Shown here: positions 42,181 to 56,555 of the stretch, piece after piece
Layout: the number at the start of each line of letters is the position of its first letter
How positions within the stretch are numbered: the first letter of the stretch is position 1
From: Fretibacterium sp. OH1220_COT-178
Lineage (GTDB): Bacteria; Synergistota; Synergistia; Synergistales; Aminobacteriaceae
Reading direction: 5' to 3'
Assembly (NCBI RefSeq): GCF_003860125.1
Contig: NZ_RQYL01000010.1
Span: 1 to 64,000, forward strand
DNA: 64,000 nucleotides
Notes under the pieces: generated by a model
What the model saw: the letters and a program-made list of their open reading frames with translations, nothing else
The model's database searches: none
What the model was told of the DNA's origin: nothing
Made by a program: the position numbers and the translations under genes

Positions 42181-43935
42181 ATGTTCGTGAAGATCGTTTG
42201 CACGATAGGGCCGGCCAGCGAGAATTACGGGACCCTCAAGGCGATGGCCAGGGCGGGGATGAACGTCGCGCGCCTCAACTTCAGCCATGGCGACTACGAG
42301 GGGCACGAGAGGAAACTGGGCCTGATCCGGCGCGTCGAGCGGGATATGGGTTCGCCGATCGCCGTTCTGCTGGATACGAAGGGCGCGGAGATCCGCACCG
42401 GGCAGATGGAGAACGGGGAGGTTGTGCTGGCCAGGGACAGCACGGTGATCCTCACCGGAGCGGGCGAATCCTTTACTGGGACCTCCGAGCGCATCCACAT
42501 CAACTACCCCCTGCTCGCACAGGAGGTCGCCCCCGGTCAAAGCCTCTATATCGACGACGGGACCCTGCACCTGGAGGTCGAACGGGTGGAGGGAGAGGAT
42601 GTCCTGTGCCGCGTCGTCGTCGGCGGCCCCCTGAGGAACACGAAGGGGGTCAACATCCCCGGGGCTACCCTGTCGCTTCCGGCGCTCTCGGAGAAGGACA
42701 AGGAGGACATCGCCTGGGGCATCCAGCACGGCATGGAGTACCTGGCCGTCTCCTTCATCAAGACACGAGGGGACGTCCTCGAAGTGCGCAGGCTGATCGA
42801 GAGCCACGGGGGCGCGATGAAGATCATCGCCAAGATCGAGACCCATCAGGCCGTCCAGAACCTGGCGGAGATCGTCGAGGTGGTGGACGGCATGATGATC
42901 GCCCGAGGCGACCTGGGGGTGGAGATCCCCACGGAGGATGTCCCGCTCGTCCAAAAGCACATCATCGAGATGTGTCGCTCGCGCGGCAAGGTCGTGATCG
43001 TGGCGACGCAGATGCTGGATTCGATGATCCGAAACCCGCGTCCCACCCGTGCTGAGGCCAGCGACGTTGCCAATGCCGTCCTGGACGGTACGGATGCCGT
43101 CATGCTGTCGGGGGAGACGGCGTCGGGGGCCTATCCGGTGGAGGCCGTGAGCACGATGCGGCGCATTGTCGACCGGGCGGAGGAGGAGCTGGGGATATGG
43201 TGCCTGCCCTGCCGCGAGCGCAGCTCGGTGTTCGGTGTCCCGGATGCGGTGAGCGACGCGGCCGTGCTGATATCCAAGCAAGTGTCGGCCTCGGCCATCC
43301 TCTCGCTGACCAAAAGCGGCTCCACGGCCAGGATGATCAGCAAGCATCGTCCTTACTGCCCGATTCTCGGGGTGACTCCCTCCCAGCAGACGTGGCGTGA
43401 GCTTGCGCTGTGGTGGGGGGTGCAGCCCGTTCGCCTGGCGGAGCTCTCGGACGTGAACGTCGCGGCCCGGGAGGCGATCAACGCCTGCGTCTCCGGAGGG
43501 TACGTTCCGGAGGGCGAGCTCGTCGTCATTACGGCGGGCATTCCTCTGGGACAGCCGGGATCCACGAATATGGTCGAGGTGCTTACGACGGGCAAGATTT
43601 TGCTCTCCGGAACGCCTTTGGTACGGAGGAACGCCACGGGCAAGGTCTGCCTCGCACGGACGCCCCAGACGGCCCTGGAGAAAGGGCATGAGGGGTGCAT
43701 CCTTGTCGTTCGCCAGATCGAGGAGGCGCATCGTCCCGTCATGGAGAAGGCGGCGGCGGTACTCGTAGAGAGCGGGGCGCTGGTGGCCGAGGGCAACGCC
43801 ATGGCCCTGGACTACGATCTGCCCTGCGTCATCGGCGTTGCGGATCTCTTCTCAACCCTTTCGGACGACGATATCGTAACCGTCGACGGAATGCGGGGAC
43901 TGATTTATGCCGGAGACGTCAAGCTTGTCGTCTGA
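42181..43935 (+). CDS. pyk: Pyruvate kinase with C-terminal PEP-utiliser domain
   Basis: Pyruvate kinase makes ATP and pyruvate from phosphoenolpyruvate. The 584-residue protein has KIVCTIGPAS at the start, ARLNFSHGD, DTKGAEIRTG, IIAKIET (catalytic Lys), MIARGDLGVEIP and VATQMLDSMI. After residue about 475 it carries an extra PEP-utilising swivel domain (EGNAMALDYDLPCVIGVAD), as in Bacillus and clostridial enzymes. A TACAAT box lies at 42154-42159. It is 44 nt upstream of cdaA. Confidence 0.95.
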   Translation: MFVKIVCTIGPASENYGTLKAMARAGMNVARLNFSHGDYEGHERKLGLIRRVERDMGSPIAVLLDTKGAEIRTGQMENGEVVLARDSTVILTGAGESFTGTSERIHINYPLLAQEVAPGQSLYIDDGTLHLEVERVEGEDVLCRVVVGGPLRNTKGVNIPGATLSLPALSEKDKEDIAWGIQHGMEYLAVSFIKTRGDVLEVRRLIESHGGAMKIIAKIETHQAVQNLAEIVEVVDGMMIARGDLGVEIPTEDVPLVQKHIIEMCRSRGKVVIVATQMLDSMIRNPRPTRAEASDVANAVLDGTDAVMLSGETASGAYPVEAVSTMRRIVDRAEEELGIWCLPCRERSSVFGVPDAVSDAAVLISKQVSASAILSLTKSGSTARMISKHRPYCPILGVTPSQQTWRELALWWGVQPVRLAELSDVNVAAREAINACVSGGYVPEGELVVITAGIPLGQPGSTNMVEVLTTGKILLSGTPLVRRNATGKVCLARTPQTALEKGHEGCILVVRQIEEAHRPVMEKAAAVLVESGALVAEGNAMALDYDLPCVIGVADLFSTLSDDDIVTVDGMRGLIYAGDVKLVV

Positions 43936-43979
43936 GGGGCCAAGCCGAACCCCAGGGCCGAGGCGAAGTGGAGTGCGCC

Positions 43980-44798
43980 ATGTGGGCTGACGTGAGAACC
44001 TTTTTCGATATCTTCATCGTCTCTCTGGTCATCTATCGCATTCTGGTGCTGATGGTCGGAACGCGGGCGATTCAGCTGCTGAAGGGGGTGCTGATGCTTC
44101 TCCTCTTCTATCTGCTGGCCTCGATGCTTCAGCTCCGGCTCGTCTCCTGGCTGTTGGGCAAGGGGCTTTGGGCTCTGAGTTTCGCCATTCCCATCGTCTT
44201 TCAGCCGGAACTTCGAAAGATGCTGGAGGAGATCGGGCGCGGGAACCTGTGGCGTCACAAAATCCCTCTGGACGAGGCGAAGAACCTCAGCCGTCAGGTT
44301 GCAGGGGCGCTGAACTACATGAAGATCAACCAGATCGGGGCCCTCCTGGCCCTGCAGCAGGAGACCGGGCTGGGGGAGTACTGGCGCACGGCCGTCCATC
44401 TGGGGGCGGAGGTGTCTCAGGAGCTCCTCATATCGATATTTTGGAAGGACAATCCCCTGCACGACGGGGCCCTGATCATGGACAGGGAGAATCTGATTGC
44501 GGCCGGCTGCTATTTGCCCTTGGCCGATGCGCCGGAGATCTCCCGATGGTACGGAACTCGTCATCGTGCGGCTTTGGGGCTCTCCGAGGTCTCCGACGCG
44601 TTGGTTCTGATCGTCTCCGAGGAGCGTGGGGAGGTGTCCCTGGCCTTCAAGGGGCACCTTTCGAAAAATTTGAAGGAGCCTCAGTTGGAGAAGTTGCTGC
44701 TGCACTATTTCTCGGGACGGGAGGCCGTGCGCAGGACCTGGAGAGACCGCTTCCAGCGACTGGTACAATTGTTCTGGGAGTCCCCGGCGCAGCTCTGA
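43980..44798 (+). CDS. cdaA: Diadenylate cyclase CdaA
   Basis: CdaA makes c-di-AMP from two ATP at the membrane. From ATG 43980 it has 272 residues. Three membrane segments lie within residues 8-75, followed by the DAC domain with the catalytic DGA (162-164 in HDGALIM) and RHR (194-196 in GTRHRAALG). Upstream in-frame codons belong to the pyk shadow. The gene heads the conserved cdaA-cdaR-glmM order, which ties c-di-AMP to cell-wall precursor synthesis. Confidence 0.94.
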   Translation: MWADVRTFFDIFIVSLVIYRILVLMVGTRAIQLLKGVLMLLLFYLLASMLQLRLVSWLLGKGLWALSFAIPIVFQPELRKMLEEIGRGNLWRHKIPLDEAKNLSRQVAGALNYMKINQIGALLALQQETGLGEYWRTAVHLGAEVSQELLISIFWKDNPLHDGALIMDRENLIAAGCYLPLADAPEISRWYGTRHRAALGLSEVSDALVLIVSEERGEVSLAFKGHLSKNLKEPQLEKLLLHYFSGREAVRRTWRDRFQRLVQLFWESPAQL

Positions 44799-44856
44799 GA
44801 AATGCCGGGGCGGGCGCGTTGGACGCGCCTCCCTGAGAGAGGGATGACTTAATTTC

Positions 44857-46098
44857 ATGATCTCATCGAAGAATTTTGACGAAATCCTGACGTCCCCTTG
44901 GAGCCTTTGGGCCATCTCCGTCACGGCCGCGCTGTTGATGTGGTTCTACGTCATGGAATCGGATGAAAGCGGCTATGTGACGAGGCGTTTTTCGTGTCCG
45001 CTGGAGTATGAATCCCTCGACGCCCAGGCGACGCTGCGCAACAAGGTCTCCGAGGTCGATGTGGAGATTCGGGGACTGGAAGAGGTCCTGGCCCGTTTCG
45101 ATTACGATTCCGTCTCCTGCGTCGTGGACCTCAGAAACCTGTCTCCGGGCAAGAAGTACACGCAGGACGTGAGGGTGAACCTGCCTCCCAACGTATCGCT
45201 GGTCTCCTGCACCCCGTCGCAGGTCGTCGTCGACCTGCTGCGCCAGGTCGTGCGCCTCATGCCCGTCGAGGTCGTCCTGCCCCAGGACATCCCCGACGGA
45301 CAGTATCTGGAGGGGGTGGAGATCGTCCCGAAGGAGATCGCCATCCGCGGGGGGGAGAAGGATATCTCCAAGATCGGAGCGATCCAGATTCAACCGACCG
45401 TTCAGGAACTGCAGTCGGGCAAGGAGCTGCTCCTGCCCGTGAAGCTCTCGCAGTCCGAGCCTTTCGACGAGGAGGTCGCTCTGGAGCCCTCTCAAGTCCG
45501 GATGCGTGCCTCGTTGGTGCGCGGGCTGCCGAAGAAGAAGGTGCCCGTCAATCTGCGTCTGAGCGGTAAGCCCTCCTCGGACTACGAGCTCAAGGCCGTG
45601 GTGACGGACCCCTCCGAGGTGTACCTCGAGGGGCCGGCTTCCAGGCTGTCGCAAATTTCCTCGGTCGAGACCGAGACGGTCGATATCTCCTGGCTATCGG
45701 CCGATCAGATGCTGGTCGTGCCCCTGAAAGCGCCCAACGTGAAGGGGGTGTCCATCCTGAACGTCAAGTCGGTCCGTTTGTCGGTTCATCTGGAGCCCGC
45801 CAAGGCGACCACCCAGTTTTCCAACATCCCTGTCGCCATAAGGGCGGGGTCGGGCGAATCGGAGTGGGCCGCGGCCCCTTCGGTCGTCGTCGTGACGGTC
45901 GAGGGACTGCCCTCCAGAATAGCCGATATACGGCCCGAGGATGTCGGGCTCCAGGCTTATGTGGATCTCTCCAATATTTTTGTGGACTCCGCGGCTCTGC
46001 CGGTCAGGGTGGAGATCGCCTCGGAGGATCTGAAAGTGGTAAAAATTGAACCTCCCACCGTGACTGTGAGCACGGCGGAGGGCTCGGTGGGACGGTGA
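44857..46098 (+). CDS. cdaR: YbbR-domain regulator of CdaA
   Basis: CdaR is an extracytoplasmic membrane-anchored protein that tunes CdaA. The 413-residue sequence has one N-terminal membrane segment (about 14-33, SPWSLWAISVTAALLMWFYV) and four YbbR repeats of about 85 residues, each with a pattern like VEVEIRGLEEVL then PSEVYLEGP. It sits 58 nt after cdaA and 7 nt before glmM. Confidence 0.92.
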   Translation: MISSKNFDEILTSPWSLWAISVTAALLMWFYVMESDESGYVTRRFSCPLEYESLDAQATLRNKVSEVDVEIRGLEEVLARFDYDSVSCVVDLRNLSPGKKYTQDVRVNLPPNVSLVSCTPSQVVVDLLRQVVRLMPVEVVLPQDIPDGQYLEGVEIVPKEIAIRGGEKDISKIGAIQIQPTVQELQSGKELLLPVKLSQSEPFDEEVALEPSQVRMRASLVRGLPKKKVPVNLRLSGKPSSDYELKAVVTDPSEVYLEGPASRLSQISSVETETVDISWLSADQMLVVPLKAPNVKGVSILNVKSVRLSVHLEPAKATTQFSNIPVAIRAGSGESEWAAAPSVVVVTVEGLPSRIADIRPEDVGLQAYVDLSNIFVDSAALPVRVEIASEDLKVVKIEPPTVTVSTAEGSVGR

Positions 46099-46105
46099 AG
46101 GCGTC

Positions 46106-47455
46106 ATGAGGAACAAAAGAGTTCTGTTTGGGACGGATGGGGTCCGGGATGTCGCGAACCGCGGCGGGATGACTCCGGAGATGGCCCTGCGCCTGGGGAG
46201 GGCGTTCATCCTGTTCCTTGCGGAACGGGGAGTGCCGCGTCCCCGAATCGTTCTGGGGCGGGATACCCGACGCTCCGGTATGATGTTGGAAGGAGCCTTG
46301 TCGGCGGGGATGACCTCCGCCGGAGCCGAGGTCCTCTCCGTAGGAATCATCCCCACCCCCGGGGTCAGCTACGCGGTGCAGCACCTGGCGGCGGATGCGG
46401 GGGCGGTGATCAGCGCCTCTCATAACCCTGCGGAGTACAACGGTATCAAATTTCTCGATCGGGACGGCTGCAAACTTTCCGACGAGTCGGAGCTGAGCAT
46501 CGAGGAGTATTTGGGCGACAATCTGACGGACGACTGGCGTCCGACCGGAGCTTCCATAGGAGAGATCCGCCAGATGCCCCACCTCGTGCACAGCTATGCG
46601 GAGCACTTGGCCTCCCTTCTGTCCTACAAGGACAACCTTCCTTCCAGGGTCGTGTTCGACTGCGCGCACGGAGCTGCCGGAGCGGTCATGCCGGCCCTTC
46701 TGGAACGGCTCGGGGTCAAGTGGTCCCTCATCGGGGCGGACCCGGATGGGCTCAACATCAACGAGGGGGTCGGGGTCATCCATATGCGCCACCTCGGCAA
46801 TTACGTCAATGAGTTCTGCTGCGACCTGGGCTTTGCGTTCGATGGGGATGCGGACAGGGTTCTGATGGTGGACTCGAAGGGCAGGCCTATAGACGGCGAT
46901 ATCGCGATCTGGGTGCTGGCCCGCTGGCTTTCTGCCCGGGAGATGCTGGGGAATGGGGTCGTCGTGACGGTGATGAGCAACATGGCGCTCGAGGAGCACC
47001 TGAACAACGAGCAGATTCCGGTCTTTCGCTGTCCCGTGGGGGACCGCTACGTCCTGGAGACCATGAGGCGCCGTCAGGCCAGGCTCGGGGGCGAACAGTC
47101 CGGCCACATCATCGCCGACGCCTTCACCCGTACCGGGGACGGTCTGTGCACGGCGCTCGTCCTCCTGAATGCCCTGAGGGAGCTTGACGAGGACGTCGAT
47201 ACCTTGGTGGACCGCTTTGGCCGCTACCCACAGAAGCTCTCGAACCTGGTCCTGAGCCCGAAGTGCGTCTTGGATATGGAGCGCGTGGATGCGATCGCCG
47301 AGGAGGCCCAGCAGGGCATCAGGGGACGCGGGCGCGTGCTCGTGAGGCCCTCCGGGACCGAACCCCTGCTGCGCATCCTGGTCGAGGCCAAGGAGGAGCC
47401 CCTCGTCGATGAAATCTCCGCGCAGCTCATGGAACAGCTGAAGGCCTATTGCTGA
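46106..47455 (+). CDS. glmM: Phosphoglucosamine mutase
   Basis: GlmM converts glucosamine-6-P to glucosamine-1-P for peptidoglycan. The 449-residue protein has the phosphoserine loop VISASHNP (active Ser 105), the metal loop AFDGDADRVLMVD, the sugar loop GGEQSGH and the phosphate loop VRPSGTEPLLRILVEA. It starts LFGTDGVRDVAN as is usual. Third gene of the c-di-AMP operon; CdaA activity is inhibited by GlmM in other bacteria. Confidence 0.95.
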   Translation: MRNKRVLFGTDGVRDVANRGGMTPEMALRLGRAFILFLAERGVPRPRIVLGRDTRRSGMMLEGALSAGMTSAGAEVLSVGIIPTPGVSYAVQHLAADAGAVISASHNPAEYNGIKFLDRDGCKLSDESELSIEEYLGDNLTDDWRPTGASIGEIRQMPHLVHSYAEHLASLLSYKDNLPSRVVFDCAHGAAGAVMPALLERLGVKWSLIGADPDGLNINEGVGVIHMRHLGNYVNEFCCDLGFAFDGDADRVLMVDSKGRPIDGDIAIWVLARWLSAREMLGNGVVVTVMSNMALEEHLNNEQIPVFRCPVGDRYVLETMRRRQARLGGEQSGHIIADAFTRTGDGLCTALVLLNALRELDEDVDTLVDRFGRYPQKLSNLVLSPKCVLDMERVDAIAEEAQQGIRGRGRVLVRPSGTEPLLRILVEAKEEPLVDEISAQLMEQLKAYC

Positions 47456-47530
47456 GGAATTCGGGGCTGTCCCTGCGGGGGGAGCGGCGCTGAGCGCTGT
47501 TTTGAGGTAAGAAAGCGAGAACGAGATCTT

Positions 47531-48403
47531 ATGAAACGTCAGTCGAAAGTAACGAAATGCCTGTTTCCCGTCGCCGGGCTGGGCACTCGTTTTTTGCCGG
47601 TGACCAAGGAGCTCGCCAAGGAGATGCTGCCCCTGGTGAACCGTCCGATCATCTCTTATGGCGTCGAGGAGGCTCTGGCCTCCGGGTGCTCGGATATCAT
47701 CATGATCACGGGACGGGCCAAGCGTTCGATAGAGGACTACTTCGACCGGTCCTTCGAGTTGGAGCACCTGCTGAAGGCACGGGGAAAGGATGAGCTTCAC
47801 GACCGGATGGTGGCGATCTCGAACCTGGCGGAGATCCTCTACGTCCGTCAGAGGGAACCCCTGGGGCTGGGGCATGCCGTGCTCTGCGGGGAGCCCTTCT
47901 GCCGTGGGGAGTACTTCGGCGTCGTCCTGCCGGACGACGTGTTTCTGGGCGAACAACCGATCATGTCGCAGCTGATCGACGTCCATGATCGGCTGGGGGG
48001 GACGGTGATCGCGCTCGAGCGCGTGGCGCGCGAGGACGTCTCCCGCTACGGCATCGTCCGGTCGGAGCCGCTCGAGGGGGATATCCACCGCATCCTGGAC
48101 ATGGTGGAGAAGCCCTCCGAAGAGGAGGCGCCCAGCGACTATGCCATCATGGGACGTTATGTGCTCTCCCCGTCCATTTTTCCTCTGTTGGCGGAGGGGC
48201 AGCTGGGGGCGGGAGGGGAGATTCAGCTCACCGACGCGCTTCGGCGTCTGGCTGCCGTGGAACCGGTCTGGGGGGTCGTCTATCGGGGGCGACGGTTCGA
48301 CTGCGGAACCCAGAGGGGATGGCTTGCGGCCAACGTTCAGCTGGCCCTGGAGGATCCGGAGCTGCGTGACGTCGTCCTGAACGCTGTGAAGGCGGCACTG
48401 TGA
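47531..48403 (+). CDS. galU: UTP-glucose-1-phosphate uridylyltransferase
   Basis: GalU makes UDP-glucose for surface polysaccharides. The 290-residue protein has the nucleotide-binding segment FPVAGLGTRFLPVTKELAKEM, then REPLGLGHAVLCG, VVLPDDVFL, VEKPSEEEAPS and YRGRRFDCGT, all diagnostic for GalU rather than GlgC or RfbA. It follows glmM by 75 nt and may share its transcript. Confidence 0.94.
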   Translation: MKRQSKVTKCLFPVAGLGTRFLPVTKELAKEMLPLVNRPIISYGVEEALASGCSDIIMITGRAKRSIEDYFDRSFELEHLLKARGKDELHDRMVAISNLAEILYVRQREPLGLGHAVLCGEPFCRGEYFGVVLPDDVFLGEQPIMSQLIDVHDRLGGTVIALERVAREDVSRYGIVRSEPLEGDIHRILDMVEKPSEEEAPSDYAIMGRYVLSPSIFPLLAEGQLGAGGEIQLTDALRRLAAVEPVWGVVYRGRRFDCGTQRGWLAANVQLALEDPELRDVVLNAVKAAL

Positions 48404-48468
48404 GGGGGAGCGGACTTTCCTCTCGCGAACGCGTTGCAAACGAGGTTGCAAACGAGAACGAATCGCAT

Positions 48469-48513
48469 GCGGCGGGCTTACGTCCCTTCAAAGGGGATGT
48501 GTAAGCCCGCCGC
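48469..48513. terminator. Hairpin between convergent galU and gyrB
   Basis: GCGGCGGGCTTAC (48469-48481) pairs perfectly with 48501-48513 and an inner TCCC/GGGG helix adds to it. Just before it GTTGCAAACGAG occurs twice in tandem (48433-48456). There is no T run, but the position between two 3' ends supports a terminator. Confidence 0.7.
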
Positions 48514-48545
48514 GTTGCAATCCATCTCGCCTTGGCGGTTCCCGA

Positions 48546-50672
<2,127 letters not shown>

Positions 50673-50674
50673 TT

Positions 50675-50680
50675 ATTATA
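50675..50680 (-). promoter_or_regulatory. Possible gyrB promoter (-10)
   Basis: A perfect TATAAT on the minus strand lies about 210 nt before gyrB in the AT-rich gap 50600-50700. No clear -35 accompanies it, and the assignment is tentative. Confidence 0.3.
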
Positions 50681-50729
50681 CCGTATTCGTCAGGGGTAAA
50701 AATTCCGAAGGGAAAGGTGCGTTCGAATC

Positions 50730-51632
50730 TTGAAGGTCCTGTCCGAACAAAGCATGCGCGTCAAGAATTTTCTGCTCTCCCTGCCCGGCCTCCTGCGCCG
50801 GGAGTGGAGGGCCGTCCTGGCGGTTCTGACGGCGAACGTCGTCTTCGCCTTCGCGGTCAGCTATTTCACCCTGCCCTACCGCTTTCCCGATCTCGGAATA
50901 TCCGGTCTCGCCGTGCTCTCCAACTACGTGTTCGGCATATCGCCCAGCTGGATCATCTTTATCGGCAACGTGCTGCTGATCTTCTGGGGACGGAGGAGCC
51001 TGAACCTGCGTTTTTTGGTGCTGACCTTCTCCTCCATCGTCATCTTTTCGCTGTTCATCCCGATATTTCGGGACATCCCCCTGAACCTTCCGAGGGACAA
51101 GTTCATGGCCACGGTCATCACGGGGCTTCTGAAGGGCGTCGCCATCGGCATGCTCTTCAACATCGGAGGGTCCAGCGGCGGGCTCGACATCGTCGCGATG
51201 GTCCTGCGCCGGCGTCATGGAATAGAGGTGGGGCGTTTTTTCATCTTCGTCAACTTCTTCATCCTCGCGCTCTCGGTGGGGGTGGTGGGGCTGGAGCCCG
51301 TGGTCTATGGAGCCGTCGGCCTCTATGTCTTCGGCATCACTCTGGACAGTGTGACGCGCAGCTTCGACAAACGCAAACAGGCCTTCATCATCACGAACGT
51401 TCCGGACGAGGTCTGCCGATTCATCACCGCGAAGGGCAAGGGGGTGACGCGCCTCGAGGGGCACGGAGCCTACACGGGGCAGCCTCGTCCCGTACTGATC
51501 TCCCTGCTGGAGCCTCGGCAGGTGGTTCAGCTCAAGGCGTTTCTCAAGGAGAAGGACCCCAGGGCCTTCGTCTCCATCTGCGATGCGACCGAGGTGCTGG
51601 GACAGGGATTCAAGAGCTGGAAATCGCTTTAG
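50730..51632 (+). CDS. YitT-family membrane protein
   Basis: This 300-residue protein has five to six membrane segments (first at about 29-50, AVLAVLTANVVFAFAVSYF) of the DUF161 type, including GLLKGVAIGMLFNIGGSSGGLDIVAMVL. A C-terminal DUF2179 domain follows (QAFIITNVPDEVCRFI...GKGVTRLEGHGAYTG). The function of this widespread family is not established. The start is a TTG at 50730; ATG 50754 is an alternative and neither has a strong ribosome site. Confidence 0.87.
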   Translation: MKVLSEQSMRVKNFLLSLPGLLRREWRAVLAVLTANVVFAFAVSYFTLPYRFPDLGISGLAVLSNYVFGISPSWIIFIGNVLLIFWGRRSLNLRFLVLTFSSIVIFSLFIPIFRDIPLNLPRDKFMATVITGLLKGVAIGMLFNIGGSSGGLDIVAMVLRRRHGIEVGRFFIFVNFFILALSVGVVGLEPVVYGAVGLYVFGITLDSVTRSFDKRKQAFIITNVPDEVCRFITAKGKGVTRLEGHGAYTGQPRPVLISLLEPRQVVQLKAFLKEKDPRAFVSICDATEVLGQGFKSWKSL

Positions 51633-51771
51633 GGGGCGGGCCGGAACGGTTGGTGCAGGGACGGTGGGCGGCGGCGCTTGCGCTATAATGACGTGAGCGT
51701 CTGGATTGGCGGAGAAAGACAACGGAAAACGCTCCCGCTTCCGAAGGGGCGTTGTCAGAGGTGAATTCTGA

Positions 51772-54612
<2,841 letters not shown>

Positions 54613-54646
54613 GGACCTCGCCGCCATCGAAGGGAGAGAGTTGCGG

Positions 54647-56491
54647 ATGAGTCTGGGAATGAAGCTTTTTTCGAGAAGGCTCTTTTTCTCCGGGGCGGTG
54701 CTCGGCATTCTTCTCCTGCTTCCAACGGTGGTTGGGGCGGAGGCGCCCGGGTACGACCTCCCGCAGATGCGGCGGGTGAATCCCGATTTTTCGACCTATC
54801 CCGACGCTCGGGGCATCGTCTGGCTCAAGCGGATAGCCTATGAACCGGCCTCGGCCGGAGGCCTGCTGCGGACTCACCTCTGGGTGCTGCTGGGCCGCAG
54901 CGGGCTGGATCCGCGATGGCTGAACTGGGAGATCCCCGAGCCCCCGGGAGGAACCACCAGGATGCTGGAGGCGAGTGTCCACGCCTTCGACTCCGGGCGT
55001 AAGGTCGCGGATGTGGCTCCGATCGAGCGGGTCCAGGGCGGTGTTACGATGCACTCCGTTCGCTTCGGCGAACTTCCGGAGCCCTTCGTCCTGGTCCTGT
55101 CCTGGCAGGACGAGCTTCCTTCGGGACTCTCCTTGGAGGACATGGTCCGGACTCGGGAAGATCTCCCCCTGTGGGAGTCCGTCGTGGAAGTCGTGGTTCC
55201 CGACGGGCGTCCCTTCTTTCATCGTTCCCTTCCGGATGTTCGTCCCGAGGTCCGGAAGGACGCGGGAGGTTCACGGTACGTCTGGCGCGCCCTGAACACG
55301 CCCTCCTCGCTTTCGGGACGGCTGCGCGCCGTCTCCGGAGGCGGGGTGGCCTTCGGTATGCGTCATGGGGCGGAGGCTGTAGCCAGGATGATGCGGCACA
55401 GGGCCTCCGCGGCCGTTCCGTCGGCTCCGCCCGCGGCTCTCGAGGGCTTCCGAAAGGGGACGGAGGCAGGAACGTCCGCTCTGCTCTCCTGGCTTTATGG
55501 ACAACCCGAGGCCGTCTTGCCCTCGGAGGGCCTTCGGGATCTGCCCTCGGAGGGGCCGTGGACGCGGGAGGAGAAGCTGCTGCTGGCTCACGCATGGCTT
55601 CGTGAGCGGGGCCTGAGCCCGCTCCTGCATTGGAGGCTGCCCTTCGAGCCCGACGGCGACACCCCCGTTTCTCCCGGGCTGCTGAGGGAAGCGGTTTTGG
55701 AGATCCCCCCTTTCAAGGGTTCCAAGTTCAAGGAAAGCTTTTTCTGCGATATGGAGGATGCCCCCAGAATCGGACGGACCTCCCCCCTGCTGATGGGGGA
55801 GAGGGTTTTCCGGGCGGCCGAGGACGGACGAATGGCGAGTCGAAAAATCCCCGAGTCGAAGGCGGCCGAAAACCGCCTGCGTGCGCTGCTCGATCTCAGG
55901 CTGGCCCCCGATGGCGCCCTGAGCGGCAGGGTGCGTCTCCAGGCGCGCGGGACTTGGCGCTCCATGCTGTTTCGCGACGAAGGGGCTGGAGAGGTCCACC
56001 TGAGGCATCCTCTTTCCCTTCTGTTTCCCAATATCAAGGGGTACCGGGATCTTCGATTCCGGGAATCCAGGGGGGAGACCGAGCTCTCCTTCGAACTCGG
56101 CGGGATGTCGGGCATTCTGGGGATGCAGGGCAAAAACCTGTTGGCGATTCCCCCGGCCTTTGTGCCCGAGGCACTGACCTCCCTGACGGATGGCCCCGTT
56201 CCCTTCGATCTGGCCTTTCCGTTTCTCCTGGAGCAGCGGCTGACCCTTCTGTTGCCTCAAGGGACAGCGAAGGTGATCCTGTCCGCCGATTCCGAACGGG
56301 CCTCCAGAAAGGTCCACTACAGCGACAGTTGCAAACTGACGAAATTGAAGAAACTTACGGCGGAGGCCCGGATTCAGGTCTCGGCGACGAGGATGGCCGA
56401 GGACGATGCATCCGCATTGAAGGCGGCGGTCGAGTTTTGGAGAAACTTTTCGACTCGGCCCGTTCCCGTTCAGATGAGGAACGGGAAGTAG
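54647..56491 (+). CDS. Secreted protein, DUF3857/transglutaminase-like layout
   Basis: I do not recognise a close family. The 614-residue precursor starts at ATG 54647 (AGGGAGAG upstream) with a signal peptide (residues 8-31, LFSRRLFFSGAVLGILLLLP). About residues 60-200 form a beta-rich domain like DUF3857. A middle part (KLLLAHAWLRERGLSPLLHW, then RIGRTSPLLMGERVF) resembles a transglutaminase-like fold, but without the usual GDCKD cysteine motif. The C-terminal beta domain begins near LRLAPDGALSGRVRLQARG. A scaffold or binding role seems likelier than catalysis. It sits between secA and argS. Confidence 0.6.
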   Translation: MSLGMKLFSRRLFFSGAVLGILLLLPTVVGAEAPGYDLPQMRRVNPDFSTYPDARGIVWLKRIAYEPASAGGLLRTHLWVLLGRSGLDPRWLNWEIPEPPGGTTRMLEASVHAFDSGRKVADVAPIERVQGGVTMHSVRFGELPEPFVLVLSWQDELPSGLSLEDMVRTREDLPLWESVVEVVVPDGRPFFHRSLPDVRPEVRKDAGGSRYVWRALNTPSSLSGRLRAVSGGGVAFGMRHGAEAVARMMRHRASAAVPSAPPAALEGFRKGTEAGTSALLSWLYGQPEAVLPSEGLRDLPSEGPWTREEKLLLAHAWLRERGLSPLLHWRLPFEPDGDTPVSPGLLREAVLEIPPFKGSKFKESFFCDMEDAPRIGRTSPLLMGERVFRAAEDGRMASRKIPESKAAENRLRALLDLRLAPDGALSGRVRLQARGTWRSMLFRDEGAGEVHLRHPLSLLFPNIKGYRDLRFRESRGETELSFELGGMSGILGMQGKNLLAIPPAFVPEALTSLTDGPVPFDLAFPFLLEQRLTLLLPQGTAKVILSADSERASRKVHYSDSCKLTKLKKLTAEARIQVSATRMAEDDASALKAAVEFWRNFSTRPVPVQMRNGK

Positions 56492-56555
56492 GGAAGAGTC
56501 CTTCGGCTGGGCTCGGGAGGGCGAGACGCTCTATGTTTGGGGAGGTTGTTTGGGA

